A stretch of 47,524 nt of DNA from Prevotella sp. CAG:1031 (GTDB lineage Bacteria > Bacteroidota > Bacteroidia > Bacteroidales > Muribaculaceae): contig HF985559.1 in the NCBI GenBank assembly GCA_000431215.1, positions 1 to 47,524 of the forward strand. Reading direction: 5' to 3'. Numbering within the stretch: position 1 is the stretch's first letter; each line of letters starts with the position of its first letter. Under the pieces are notes generated by a model, which made no database searches, was not told the DNA's origin, and worked only from the letters and a program-made list of their open reading frames with translations. The position numbers were made by a program, and so were the translations under genes. Below, in pieces: positions 1-7,291 of the stretch.

Positions 1-98
1 CTGCCCACCGGGAAAATCCGCTGACCCGAAAGTGAAGTAGAAAAACCGCACGGAAAGAAACCGCTAACAATCCGCAAAGAGAAAGAAAAAGACACCCT
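1..98. other. Flank left of the IS21 element, no gene seen
   Basis: No start codon with a convincing reading frame is visible. The stretch is purine-rich. It does not share an adjacent direct repeat with the sequence right of the IS21 element, so it gives no target-site duplication. Confidence 0.5.
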
Positions 99-150
99 TG
101 GAAAAGCCACGTGCGATTGCCCCCCTGCGGCAAGTGTGATTGACCCCTGA
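99..150 (+). repeat. Left terminal inverted repeat of the IS21 element
   Basis: The 52 bases are the exact reverse complement of 2683-2734. The match stops at 98/2735, which sets the element ends. Confidence 0.95.
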
Positions 151-192
151 TGATAAAATAGAGTTAATCCCTTGCGTATAAAATAAGAATGA

Positions 193-218
193 CCCCTGCC
201 AGCGGTTGCGGACAGGGG
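193..218 (+). terminator. Hairpin upstream of istA
   Basis: CCCCTG (193-198) pairs with CAGGGG (213-218) and is followed by AATTTT. It lies between the left IS end and istA, where it could stop outside transcription from reaching the transposase. That role is inferred from position. Confidence 0.5.
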
Positions 219-244
219 AATTTTCTGTAATTTAGAGTCCCATC

Positions 245-1837
245 TTGGCCGGTGGAAAAAACACTAAATTCAAGAACGCAAAATTAACAAATCTTCTCCG
301 ATGTTACGCATCTGGCATGGGGATAAAAGGCATTGCGGCGGCCTTTGACGTATCCCGCAACACGGTCCGCAAGTATGTCCGCCTATGGCAGGACTCGTCA
401 CTGACGATTGAGCAATTACTGGCATTGCCGGAGCACCCGCTGCGCGAGATGTTCATTCCCAAGGGAGTGCGTCACCGCGAGCCGTCCCCGCGTCAGGCCG
501 AGCTTGAGGCCCTGTTGCCTGAGTATGCCGCCCGTCTGTCACGCAAGGGCGTGACGGTCAAGAGTCTCTATGAGGAATACCGTCAGACGCATCCCGACGG
601 TTATCTGCATTCGGCCTTCCGTCTGTATGTACGCCAGTACCGTCTTCAATCGCACAACGTCACAGGACACGTCGAACATCTTGCGGGAGACCAGATGTAT
701 ATCGACTATGCCGGAGACAAGCTTGAAATAGTTGACTCTGCCACGGGCGAGGCGCGTCCTGTCGAGGTGTTTGTGGCCATCCTTCCATGCAGTCATTACA
801 CTTACTGCGAGGCCGTGTGGTCCCAGAAACGGGAAGACCTGATCGCGGCCTGCGAGAACGCGCTGCAGTTCTATGGCGGGGCGCCCATGGCGATAGTGCC
901 GGATAATCTCAAGGCAGCCGTGTCGCGCAGCGACCGTAATGAGCCGGTGATAAACGATGAATTCGCGGCCTTCGCAGAGCATTACGGCTGTGTCGTGTTC
1001 CCGGCCCGTGTACGTCATCCCAAGGACAAGGCTCTTGTAGAGAACGCGGTAAAACTGATGTACCGATCTGTGTATGCCGCCGTCGAGGGTATGGTTTATC
1101 ATGACCTGGCCTCGCTTAACGAAGCTATCCTGAAAGCCCTGTACGAGTTCAACGGCCGGCGGATGTCCGGACGTAAGGAATCGCGACGGGACCTGTTCCG
1201 CGATATAGAGCGGGAATACCTGCGCCCTCTGCCGGGAGCCCGTTACCAGATGAAAGAGCGACGTGTGGCGACAGTAATGCGCAACAGTTACGTCACCCTG
1301 AACAAGCACCATTACAGCGTGCCGACGGACTATGTCGGCACGCGGGTGGAACTGGTGTATGATGCCGATACAGTCAGCATATACCACGGCTTCAGACTGA
1401 TTACCACCCATCAACGTAGCGACATACCGTATGAGTACACGACAAAAAGCGCCCACAACCTGCCGGTGTGCCGCGGAAGCCTGGAGCGGGATCTCGATGA
1501 GATATACCAGCGTGCCACACAGATAGACAACATCGTGCTGAACTATTTGAAAGAAGTCACGGGGGTGATCAGATACACTCCCAAGGCCTATCGCTCGTGT
1601 CGCGGCATACTCTCTCTGGAAAAGAAATACACGCTGAAACGCCTGGTGGCGGCGTGTGCCTGCGCCACTGAAATGAGAGCCTATGGTTATCAGGAAGTTC
1701 TTGACATCCTTCAGAAAGGCACGGATATGGACTTCATGCCCGATTCCGATGAGCAGACACAGGCTCTGCCGCAGCACAAGAATATCCGTGGACGCGACTA
1801 CTTCAACCCAACAAATGAAAAATCTAAAAAGAAATGA
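245..1837 (+). CDS. istA: IS21 transposase IstA
   Basis: DDE-type transposase that cuts and joins the IS21 ends, working with the ATPase IstB. The 530-residue product has an N-terminal helix-turn-helix (about residues 24-48, GIKGIAAAFDVSRNTVRKYV) and a retroviral-integrase-type core. The likely catalytic triad is D154 (YIDYAGD), D220 (VPDN) and E266 (DKALVENAV). The start is TTG at 245: an in-frame TAG lies at 233-235 and the next ATG would remove the start of the helix-turn-helix. Length is normal for the family and no disruption is seen. Its stop overlaps the istB start by 4 nt (ATGA), which suggests translational coupling. Confidence 0.95.
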   Translation: MAGGKNTKFKNAKLTNLLRCYASGMGIKGIAAAFDVSRNTVRKYVRLWQDSSLTIEQLLALPEHPLREMFIPKGVRHREPSPRQAELEALLPEYAARLSRKGVTVKSLYEEYRQTHPDGYLHSAFRLYVRQYRLQSHNVTGHVEHLAGDQMYIDYAGDKLEIVDSATGEARPVEVFVAILPCSHYTYCEAVWSQKREDLIAACENALQFYGGAPMAIVPDNLKAAVSRSDRNEPVINDEFAAFAEHYGCVVFPARVRHPKDKALVENAVKLMYRSVYAAVEGMVYHDLASLNEAILKALYEFNGRRMSGRKESRRDLFRDIEREYLRPLPGARYQMKERRVATVMRNSYVTLNKHHYSVPTDYVGTRVELVYDADTVSIYHGFRLITTHQRSDIPYEYTTKSAHNLPVCRGSLERDLDEIYQRATQIDNIVLNYLKEVTGVIRYTPKAYRSCRGILSLEKKYTLKRLVAACACATEMRAYGYQEVLDILQKGTDMDFMPDSDEQTQALPQHKNIRGRDYFNPTNEKSKKK

Positions 1838-2622
1838 CAACAATGCAAACCAACAGCAATACCGTACCCGTCAACCCTGAAAAGGATCAGAACGCCCGTT
1901 CCCTGGATCTGATGAACCGCATGCGCCTGCACGGCATGGCTGCGGCCTTCACCGAAAGCCTTCACTCGACAACCGCGGAGGCCATGACCCCCGACAACTT
2001 CCTGTCGTGGCTGCTAAGCCGCGAATGGGATTATCGCTCGGCCGCCGCCATACAGCGCCTCATACGCGGAGCCTCGTTCCGCTACAAGGCCTTCCCGGAA
2101 GAAATAGACTACACGATACCGCGCGGTCTTGACCGCAACCAGGTGGAGCGTCTGTGCAGTCTTGACTTCATCCGACAGGGTCAGAACCTGTTCATCACAG
2201 GTTCATCCGGTACAGGCAAAAGCTTCATTGCCACGGCGCTGGGCTACCATGCCTGCAACAACGGCATACGTACCTGCTACGCGAACGCATCCAAACTGCT
2301 TGGACTTCTTAAAGTGGCCAAGAACAAAGGAACGCTCGAGACCGAGCTCAAGAAAATAGAACGCAGTCCACTGCTCATCCTTGACGACCTTTTCCTGGTC
2401 CCGCTGGATGCCAAGGAACGTCCGCTGCTTCTTGACATCATCGAAGACCGCCACGGGCGCAAGTCAATAATCATCACCTCACAGCTGCCGGTAGGAAACT
2501 GGTATGACGCCATCGGGGACCCTACTGTCGCTGACGCCATTCTCGACCGCATCGCATACTCGGCTCACTCCATCGAACTGACCGGCGAAAGCGTCCGGAA
2601 AATGAAAGCAGCTATGAAGTAA
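1834..2622 (+). CDS. istB: IS21 helper ATPase IstB
   Basis: AAA+ ATPase (262 residues) related to DnaC, which assembles on target DNA and stimulates IstA. It shows a Walker A motif (GSSGTGKS, residues 123-130), a Walker B motif (LLILDDLF, about 180-187) and a sensor-like IITSQLP near 213-219. It overlaps istA by 4 nt. Length is typical and the frame is intact. The end lies about 60 bp before the right inverted repeat. Confidence 0.95.
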   Translation: MTTMQTNSNTVPVNPEKDQNARSLDLMNRMRLHGMAAAFTESLHSTTAEAMTPDNFLSWLLSREWDYRSAAAIQRLIRGASFRYKAFPEEIDYTIPRGLDRNQVERLCSLDFIRQGQNLFITGSSGTGKSFIATALGYHACNNGIRTCYANASKLLGLLKVAKNKGTLETELKKIERSPLLILDDLFLVPLDAKERPLLLDIIEDRHGRKSIIITSQLPVGNWYDAIGDPTVADAILDRIAYSAHSIELTGESVRKMKAAMK

Positions 2623-2682
2623 CGACAAAATAAAAATGACCCCGCCGGCCAAGACTTTCATGGGGTCAAAAATCAATTGTTT

Positions 2683-2734
2683 TCAGGGGTCAATCACACT
2701 TGCCGCAGGGGGGCAATCGCACGTGGCTTTTCCA
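2683..2734 (-). repeat. Right terminal inverted repeat of the IS21 element
   Basis: Exact reverse complement of 99-150. Perfect identity of long ends suggests recent movement or ongoing selection. Confidence 0.95.
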
Positions 2735-2748
2735 CCGTCATCGGACAG

Positions 2749-2772
2749 AAAAAAAGACCGCCACGGACGGCT
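2749..2772 (-). terminator. Terminator of the lrgAB operon
   Basis: On the reverse strand a short GC stem (GCCGT/GGCGGT, with G-U pairs) is followed by CTTTTTTT. It lies just past the lrgB stop codon, between that gene and the IS21 right end. Confidence 0.6.
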
Positions 2773-2787
2773 ATTCGTTACTATGTT

Positions 2788-3486
2788 CTACATGGAATAT
2801 CCGAGCAACCCCAGAATCATTGGAGCGAGAAGAGCAGTGAAGAGACCGTTTAGTGTCAGCCCTATTGATGAAAATGCACCAAAGCGTTCGCTGCGTTCCA
2901 TAGCTGCGGAGGTGCCTACAGCGTGTGCTGCCGTACCGATAGACAAGCCACCTGCAATGGGCGAATGGATATGGCTCATCTTTACAATTTTAAACCCGGT
3001 CATTCCTCCGAAAATCCCGGTGGCCACTACCACCGCAGCAGTGAGGGATTCAATACCTCCCATGGCATTTGAGATCTCCATGGCTATGGGTGTTGTGACC
3101 GCCTTTGGCGCAAGCGAGATGACAACTTCACGAGTGGCACCGAATAAATCGGCGAGAAGTACTACGCTTACAATACCGGCAACACATCCTGCAAGTTCTG
3201 ACAGCAGAAGCGGAAGAAGTTGCCGTTTTATGGACGAAAGCTGCTTGTAGAGAGGTACACCGAGGGCAACCACCGCAGGCTTGAGCCAGAAGTCGATGTA
3301 TTCACCTCCCTTTTTATAGGCATCGTAGTCGATATCGCATATCAGAAGGAAAACAATCATTGCAGCTATTGCAATCAGGATAGGATTGAGCAGCTTTATT
3401 CCGATGCGTCTCTGAAGGAGCTGCGCGCCGATGTAGAAGCCGAAAGTAAGTGCTATGAGAAAAAATTTGTTTTGCAGGAAATCCAT
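2788..3486 (-). CDS. lrgB: LrgB family membrane protein
   Basis: Multi-pass inner-membrane protein of the LrgB/CidB/YohK family (232 residues). Relatives pair with LrgA/CidA proteins and are linked to control of murein hydrolase activity and cell lysis, or to transport of small organic acids such as glycolate or pyruvate. The conserved central segment is present, including the stretch with PKAVTTPIA near residues 146-154, the GIFGG turn and HAVGTSAAME. The gene follows lrgA with a 1-nt stop/start overlap (TAATG). It is intact despite the nearby IS21 element. The exact substrate here is unknown. Confidence 0.9.
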   Translation of the reverse strand: MDFLQNKFFLIALTFGFYIGAQLLQRRIGIKLLNPILIAIAAMIVFLLICDIDYDAYKKGGEYIDFWLKPAVVALGVPLYKQLSSIKRQLLPLLLSELAGCVAGIVSVVLLADLFGATREVVISLAPKAVTTPIAMEISNAMGGIESLTAAVVVATGIFGGMTGFKIVKMSHIHSPIAGGLSIGTAAHAVGTSAAMERSERFGAFSSIGLTLNGLFTALLAPMILGLLGYSM

Positions 3487-3860
3487 TATTCAGCCTCCTT
3501 TGTGAATTTATGAGTCAACTTGGAAGAAGCGGAGCGCACAAGCTGGTGAACCCAACCTGTAACAGCAATGATTATGAATGTGCTCATGACAGTGGCGAAA
3601 ACTATTGGAATCCATTGGTCGGCGATAATCCCGAGACAATTCATAAGACCGATACCTGCGGGCACAAAGAAGAATCCGAGATTATGCACAAGGAAACCGG
3701 AAAGTCTTTCCACCCATCCCAGCTTCACAATTCCCAATTTGAGCGATGCGCACAAGAGCACCATGCCGATAATGCTTGACGGAATCGGAATGCCTGTGAG
3801 ATTAACAAGAAATTCGCCAATGGCGAGAAATGCAAACAAAACACCGAATTGTAGTATCAT
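3486..3860 (-). CDS. lrgA: LrgA/CidA family holin-like protein
   Basis: Small membrane protein (124 residues from the chosen start) with about four hydrophobic segments, of the CidA/LrgA holin-like family. The motif IPSSIIGMVLL matches the family signature. The ATG at 3860 is chosen because it gives the usual hydrophobic N-terminus (MILQFGVLFAF). The upstream in-frame ATG at 3899 adds 13 polar residues and overlaps a -7 box. It is the first gene of a two-gene operon with lrgB. Confidence 0.9.
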   Translation of the reverse strand: MILQFGVLFAFLAIGEFLVNLTGIPIPSSIIGMVLLCASLKLGIVKLGWVERLSGFLVHNLGFFFVPAGIGLMNCLGIIADQWIPIVFATVMSTFIIIAVTGWVHQLVRSASSKLTHKFTKEAE

Positions 3861-3884
3861 AATGTCAATCGAGTAATTTCGGTG

Positions 3885-3892
3885 CAAATTTA
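3885..3892 (-). promoter_or_regulatory. -7 box of the lrgAB promoter
   Basis: TAAATTTG on the reverse strand fits the Bacteroidales -7 consensus TAnnTTTG. A start about 7 nt on would give an 18-nt leader before the ATG at 3860. No clear -33 box is seen at the right distance. Confidence 0.5.
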
Positions 3893-4238
3893 GATACAAA
3901 TTATGAAACTTCTAGTATGCAGAATCAAAAATCCGAAGCCACGCAACTAAGAACTTGTTCATTGAATAATTCCAGCTATTCCACTCTATTGACATGACAG
4001 TCTTGATTGTTCATCATATCATCAATAGGATTTTCGACGTATTAATTATCGTTCTCTTCCATGATTTAGAGGTCAAAATGACTGGGTTGAACCTTGATTT
4101 ATTCTCAGGCTTTGGGCGCTGTGGTCGGCTTCGGTTGAACCGTCGGCTTTTGATGGCCTAACCGTCGACAATCCGGTAGCCCGCTCAACCTTTAGCTCAA
4201 CGAGGTCTGACCGAGTTAATCTCTCGCGGCCGCAATGC
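3893..4238. other. Non-coding stretch between lrgA and the AbiE locus
   Basis: No supported gene. The half nearer the AbiE locus (about 4080-4230) is more GC-rich and holds two copies of GGTTGAACC (4085-4093 and 4133-4141) and a repeated GTCGGC. This looks like remnant or structured non-coding DNA; no function is assigned. Confidence 0.5.
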
Positions 4239-4278
4239 AAAAATGTTCGGTAAACCGCACGGAATACCGAACATTTTT
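4239..4278 (+). promoter_or_regulatory. Inverted-repeat operator of the AbiE locus
   Basis: AAAAATGTTCGGTA (4239-4252) and TACCGAACATTTTT (4265-4278) are perfect 14-bp arms with a 12-nt spacer. They sit directly upstream of the -7 box at 4281. AbiEi antitoxins are known to repress their own operon by binding inverted repeats in the promoter, so this is the expected operator. It could also form a hairpin in RNA if transcription starts upstream. Confidence 0.75.
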
Positions 4279-4280
4279 AT

Positions 4281-4288
4281 TAACTTTG
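4281..4288 (+). promoter_or_regulatory. -7 box of the AbiE promoter
   Basis: TAACTTTG, a perfect TAnnTTTG match, 25 nt before the ATG at 4314. The inverted repeat 4239-4278 covers the -33 region, so protein bound there should block transcription. Confidence 0.7.
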
Positions 4289-4313
4289 CTGTTGAATTTC
4301 AAGACGTAGCACA

Positions 4314-5039
4314 ATGGTCGCTTCTCAACTCATCGAAAATAAGATTGCAGGTATAGAACCTACTAAGGTCTTTACCATTGAAGATCTTGGCTTCCCACAT
4401 GATTGGTGGGAAAATGTCAGGGTCAAGCTTGGACGTATGGTTAAGTTAGGATTGATTGAGAAAGTCGGGAGAGGTAAATATTATAAGCCAAAAACATCTG
4501 TATTCGGGAATATCGGACCAGCCCCGAGTGAGATTGTCAAAGACCTTATGTATGACAATGGAACATTGTCAGGCTACATCACGGGGTACGCCGTCTGGAA
4601 TCAGATGGGACTTACTTCTCAAATTTCCAATGTGATTATAATTGGCACCTCCCGTCGTCGAGACTCGATGACGCAGGGAAATTATGAAATACGATTCATA
4701 ATGCAGCCAAATAAAATCACCTCCAATTCAATACCTCTGCTTCAGATACTTGATTCCATAAAACTGATAAAACAAATCCCAGACACCACAGTTGATAAGT
4801 CTATCGGGATTCTAAAGAAGCATATTACTGAACTGGACGAAAAGAGACTTGCGACTATCGTGAAATTATCTATGAAATATCCTCCGCGAGTTAGGGCGCT
4901 ACTGGGGGCAATTCTTGAATCAACTGGTAATGATAAATATATCAGTGAACTTAAACAATCTCTCAATCCGACATCGACCTACTCGATAGGTCTGAATGAT
5001 TCGTCAGATATTAACCCTAACAACTGGAACATCGAATGA
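4314..5039 (+). CDS. AbiEi-like antitoxin (DUF6088 type)
   Basis: Antitoxin and repressor of a type IV toxin-antitoxin system of the AbiE type (241 residues). The N-terminal ~75 residues look like a winged helix-turn-helix (FTIEDLGFP ... VRVKLGRMVKLGLIEKVGRGKYY), followed by the conserved segment SGYITGYAVWNQMGLTSQISNVIIIGT that is typical of these antitoxins. The stop codon overlaps the next start by 4 nt (ATGA), the usual coupling to the toxin gene. The operator at 4239-4278 supports autoregulation. The toxin is broken, so this antitoxin is now an orphan. Confidence 0.8.
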   Translation: MVASQLIENKIAGIEPTKVFTIEDLGFPHDWWENVRVKLGRMVKLGLIEKVGRGKYYKPKTSVFGNIGPAPSEIVKDLMYDNGTLSGYITGYAVWNQMGLTSQISNVIIIGTSRRRDSMTQGNYEIRFIMQPNKITSNSIPLLQILDSIKLIKQIPDTTVDKSIGILKKHITELDEKRLATIVKLSMKYPPRVRALLGAILESTGNDKYISELKQSLNPTSTYSIGLNDSSDINPNNWNIE

Positions 5040-5132
5040 AACTGCACACAGACAGAGAAATGTTTTCCAACGCCATTCAAGCTACTTCCCAGATGCTTGG
5101 TATGGCACCGGAGTTTGTTGAAAAAGACTATG
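5036..5132 (+). pseudogene. AbiEii toxin, 5' fragment cut by IS982
   Basis: The first 32 codons (MKLHTDREMF ... FVEKDY) match the start of AbiEii nucleotidyltransferase toxins, where KDY is normally followed by about 200-250 more residues with the catalytic core. Here homology stops exactly at the IS left end (5133). The frame runs on into the IS to 5290 without meaning. None of the toxin active site remains, and the missing 3' part is not found on the other side of the IS. Confidence 0.8.
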
Positions 5133-5149
5133 AACGCGAGTTCGGGATA
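5133..5149 (+). repeat. Left inverted repeat of the IS982 element
   Basis: Perfect 17-bp reverse complement of 6265-6281. Confidence 0.85.
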
Positions 5150-5190
5150 ACGATATCCAACTCGGCGACATTACAGTTAGGCATGAATTA

Positions 5191-5223
5191 TCAGGCGGCC
5201 GGTCATTGGTCGCCTGATTTTTT
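5191..5223 (+). terminator. Terminator inside the IS982 left end
   Basis: TCAGGCGGCC pairs with GGTCGCCTGA (10 bp with one G-U pair, 7-nt loop) followed by TTTTTT. It acts on forward transcripts, so it would stop transcription from the AbiE promoter before it runs antisense into the transposase. Confidence 0.8.
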
Positions 5224-5234
5224 AACCGCTGTGT

Positions 5235-6155
5235 TTATTGCCAGAGGACGAGCTGCCCGTTTGACTCAGGCACCTCGTAGTCGAAATTGATTTCCGGCTT
5301 TGTGGAGAAGAAGCAATACGCACCCATTGCCGCAAGCAGGTTCATGATAAAATTGTGGACGCTGCGGTGGCGGGAATGCACCAGCCGGGCCACGTTCTTG
5401 AGCATGTCGTTTATTGATTCGATGATGCTTCTCTTGCGGAGCATTATACTGTCGTAAAGCGGCATGAGGCGCTGTTTCATATTCGAGCGCAGGCCGGTCA
5501 CGATATGCACCCCGTTGTCCCACAGATGTCCGAAAAGCGATTGCGAGATATATCCCTTGTCGGCGTACAGTTTGCCGAACACCTTATCTGTCAGAGTGTC
5601 AATGACTGACACCTCGCGGTCATCGACGTTGGCGCGGGTGAGGACGAAGTTCACAAGCTCCCCCTTTTCGTTGCACAGGAGATGCAGTTTGAAGCCGACG
5701 TACCATCCCATGGTGCTCTTGCCCTTTGCCGCGATGCCTTTGAACACCTTCATGTTGAACTGACGCCTGTTATGGATTACAGGGATACAGGTGCTGTCAA
5801 CAAAACTGATCCCGGTGCATTCTCCGAAACAGGCAAGACGCAGAAACATTGTCAGTGTCACGAAGCAACGCGGCATGACCTCCACAAAACGATTATACGA
5901 GAACCGGCGCGGGAACAGATGCCTCCACTGTCCGCACACGCATGACAGATAATAATGCTTGAAGTTGCGGTAGGTGTTGAAGTGGAAGCAGATCAGAATC
6001 GTGATGACCTCCGCGTCGGACATCATACGCTTCCGGCGGCGTTTCGGGGCGTCAGGAGAGGACGGAAGGGAGTTTTTTGCCATCTCGACTTCAAATTCCT
6101 TGCAAAAATCATCGGCAATACAGAAAATTTCAGTAACTTTACTCTCGGTAATCAT
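5235..6155 (-). CDS. IS982-family transposase
   Basis: DDE transposase (306 residues). The recognisable core contains FVDSTCIPV (first Asp), KLHLLCNEKGELVNFVLTRANVDDR (second region) and YADKGYISQSL followed by RSIIESINDMLKN (Glu region), the order seen in IS982/IS4-like enzymes. The ATG at 6155 (MITESKVTEIFCIADDFCKEF) is preferred to an upstream ATG at 6233, which adds residues not typical of the family. The frame is intact. Confidence 0.9.
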   Translation of the reverse strand: MITESKVTEIFCIADDFCKEFEVEMAKNSLPSSPDAPKRRRKRMMSDAEVITILICFHFNTYRNFKHYYLSCVCGQWRHLFPRRFSYNRFVEVMPRCFVTLTMFLRLACFGECTGISFVDSTCIPVIHNRRQFNMKVFKGIAAKGKSTMGWYVGFKLHLLCNEKGELVNFVLTRANVDDREVSVIDTLTDKVFGKLYADKGYISQSLFGHLWDNGVHIVTGLRSNMKQRLMPLYDSIMLRKRSIIESINDMLKNVARLVHSRHRSVHNFIMNLLAAMGAYCFFSTKPEINFDYEVPESNGQLVLWQ

Positions 6156-6264
6156 GATACAGTATTTATTGTTTGCTACCTTTAAATTACTACATATCAG
6201 TGATATTACCAAAAGAATCGACAACTTTTTCAAGCTGCCGATTCAACTTTCTTGGGGGATCGCT

Positions 6265-6281
6265 TATCCCGAACTCGCGTT
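6265..6281 (-). repeat. Right inverted repeat of the IS982 element
   Basis: Perfect 17-bp reverse complement of 5133-5149. Downstream sequence reads into an unrelated gene fragment. Confidence 0.85.
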
Positions 6282-6643
6282 TCTACTATGACTTCTGCGA
6301 ATTCATGGTGGAGAACTATTCCGCAACTCCCGACCAGCTCACACTTGACTGGAACTGCATCGGCGCCACCGCCCGTTACCACGGACAGAACCGAGCATTC
6401 GAGCTTCGTCTCTGGGAACGCTCTGAAGGACATCTCGGAATACCCGACATGACCGTCATCGTTTCCGTGTTCTATATCTCCGGGCTCGTGGCGAACGCTC
6501 AGGGAGAAGCCGATGCCGTATCTTTATGGCTACGCGATGCGACAAAAGCCAATGGGTTCCGCCACATCGCCTACGAGAGCCGCGCCCCCACGGATGCACC
6601 GAATCGGGTACCCGGATGCAAAATCGCATGTTTAACCCTTTAA
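6282..6643 (+). pseudogene. 5'-truncated gene of an unrecognised family, copy 1
   Basis: The frame entering from the IS982 end encodes about 119 residues of real-looking protein (YYDFCEFMVENYSATPDQLTLDWN ... GCKIACLTL). I do not recognise the family. Its segments LDWNxxG, RLWERS, HLGIPDMT and PGCxIAC recur in the next gene (6658-7156), so the two are tandem paralogues. The start is missing: it was either removed by the IS or lies outside it. The in-frame ATG at 6173 lies inside the IS and is not the native start. Confidence 0.6.
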
Positions 6644-6657
6644 CACCACATCTGACA

Positions 6658-7156
6658 ATGCAAGAAATCAAATCAACAACCCACGACGCTATCGTTGACT
6701 TCTTCCTTGACATCTCATGCCAATGAGCGCAGAGCCAAGCTTGCTTGAGCTTTGCCGAATGCAGCCGAGATTGGCTGAAAGCACTTCCGCGCCTATATCT
6801 CAGAAGTATTCGGAGACAACCCTGAGCCACACTCGACTGGAACTCCGTCGGAGCCTGTTTCCACTACTTCGGCAACGACCGCACCATCCAGTTCCGCTTG
6901 TGGGAACGCTCCGGCCATCTCGGAATTCCCGACATGACACTCATAATCATCCGCATCAGCTTCCGAGGCGCACAAAAGGTCATCCACGCCGAGATGACCG
7001 CGTAGCAGAGGCGAGGCCCGACTGAGCCAACACTTCATCCACTGGCTGAAACAGACCGCCAAAGCTCACGGCTTTCTCCACTTCGCCGACGAAGACTGCC
7101 AGCCCCTCGCCGCCAACCCAGTCCCCGGCTGCCGCATCGCCTGCATCCGCCTATAA
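6658..7156 (+). pseudogene. Decayed paralogue of the preceding gene, copy 2
   Basis: The start is ATG 6658 (MQEIKSTTHDAIVDFFLDI), followed by a TGA at 6724-6726. Homology resumes in other frames: YISEVFGDNPE, then after a one-base slip near 6820 TLDWNSVGACFHYFGNDRTIQFRLWERSGHLGIPDMTLII in pieces, a TAG near 7003, and a last segment ending NPVPGCRIACIRL at 7156. At least two frameshifts and two stops separate segments that align in order with copy 1. It is non-functional as one protein. Confidence 0.65.
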
Positions 7157-7191
7157 CCATACCCTTACGCTCCTATAACCCTTTGACCTAC

Positions 7192-7227
7192 GCCCCGACA
7201 AGACTCACCCTCTTGCCGGGGCATTTT
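7192..7227 (+). terminator. Terminator after the paralogue pair
   Basis: GCCCCG (7192-7197) pairs with CGGGGC (7217-7222), extended inward by CAAG/CTTG after one mismatch, followed by ATTTT. It closes the forward unit of the two decayed paralogues. Confidence 0.7.
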
Positions 7228-7250
7228 CGTATTATTCATAAGTATTATAC

Positions 7251-7281
7251 TTGGTAGGGATAATAATTCGTTGTAATTTTG
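7251..7281 (+). promoter_or_regulatory. Promoter of vsr
   Basis: TTGG (7251-7254), 19-nt spacer, TAATTTTG (7274-7281), matching the Bacteroidales -33/-7 layout. The expected start lies only a few nt before the ATG at 7292. Confidence 0.6.
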
Positions 7282-7291
7282 TTATTGTATT

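Larger units (their letters stand above)
99..2734 (+). mobile_element. IS21-family insertion sequence, complete
   Basis: The element is 2636 bp. It is bounded by inverted repeats that match perfectly over 52 bp (99-150 and 2683-2734), starting TGGAAAAGCC and ending GGCTTTTCCA, so it has the TG...CA ends usual for IS21 elements. Inside are istA and istB in the normal order with a 4-nt overlap. Extra copies of TGACCCC near both ends (about 141, 190, 2638) resemble the multiple transposase-binding repeats of this family. The 8 bp outside each end differ (gacaccct against ccgtcatc), so no target duplication is visible. Both genes look intact, so the element may be active. Confidence 0.95.
5133..6281 (-). 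mobile_element. IS982-family insertion sequence
   Basis: The element is about 1149 bp and carries one intact reverse-strand transposase. Ends are the 17-bp inverted repeat 5133-5149 / 6265-6281 (AACGCGAGTTCGGGATA), followed by a further partial match (ACGAT/AGCGAT). ACTATG occurs at 5127-5132 beside the left end and at 6285-6290, 3 nt past the right end. This may be a target duplication with slightly misplaced ends, or chance. The two flanks belong to different genes. Confidence 0.85.

Noticed and set aside
539..1843. 434-codon reverse-strand ORF in the IS21 element
   Set aside because: Shadow of istA, which has all transposase motifs on the forward strand.
4239..4278. Inverted repeat read as a Rho-independent terminator
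   Set aside because: It ends in TTTTT and could look like a terminator, but it directly overlaps the promoter region of an AbiEi-type gene and the spacing fits an operator better. No gene lies just upstream on the forward strand.
5464..5945. Forward ORFs inside the IS982 element
   Set aside because: Antisense shadows of the transposase.
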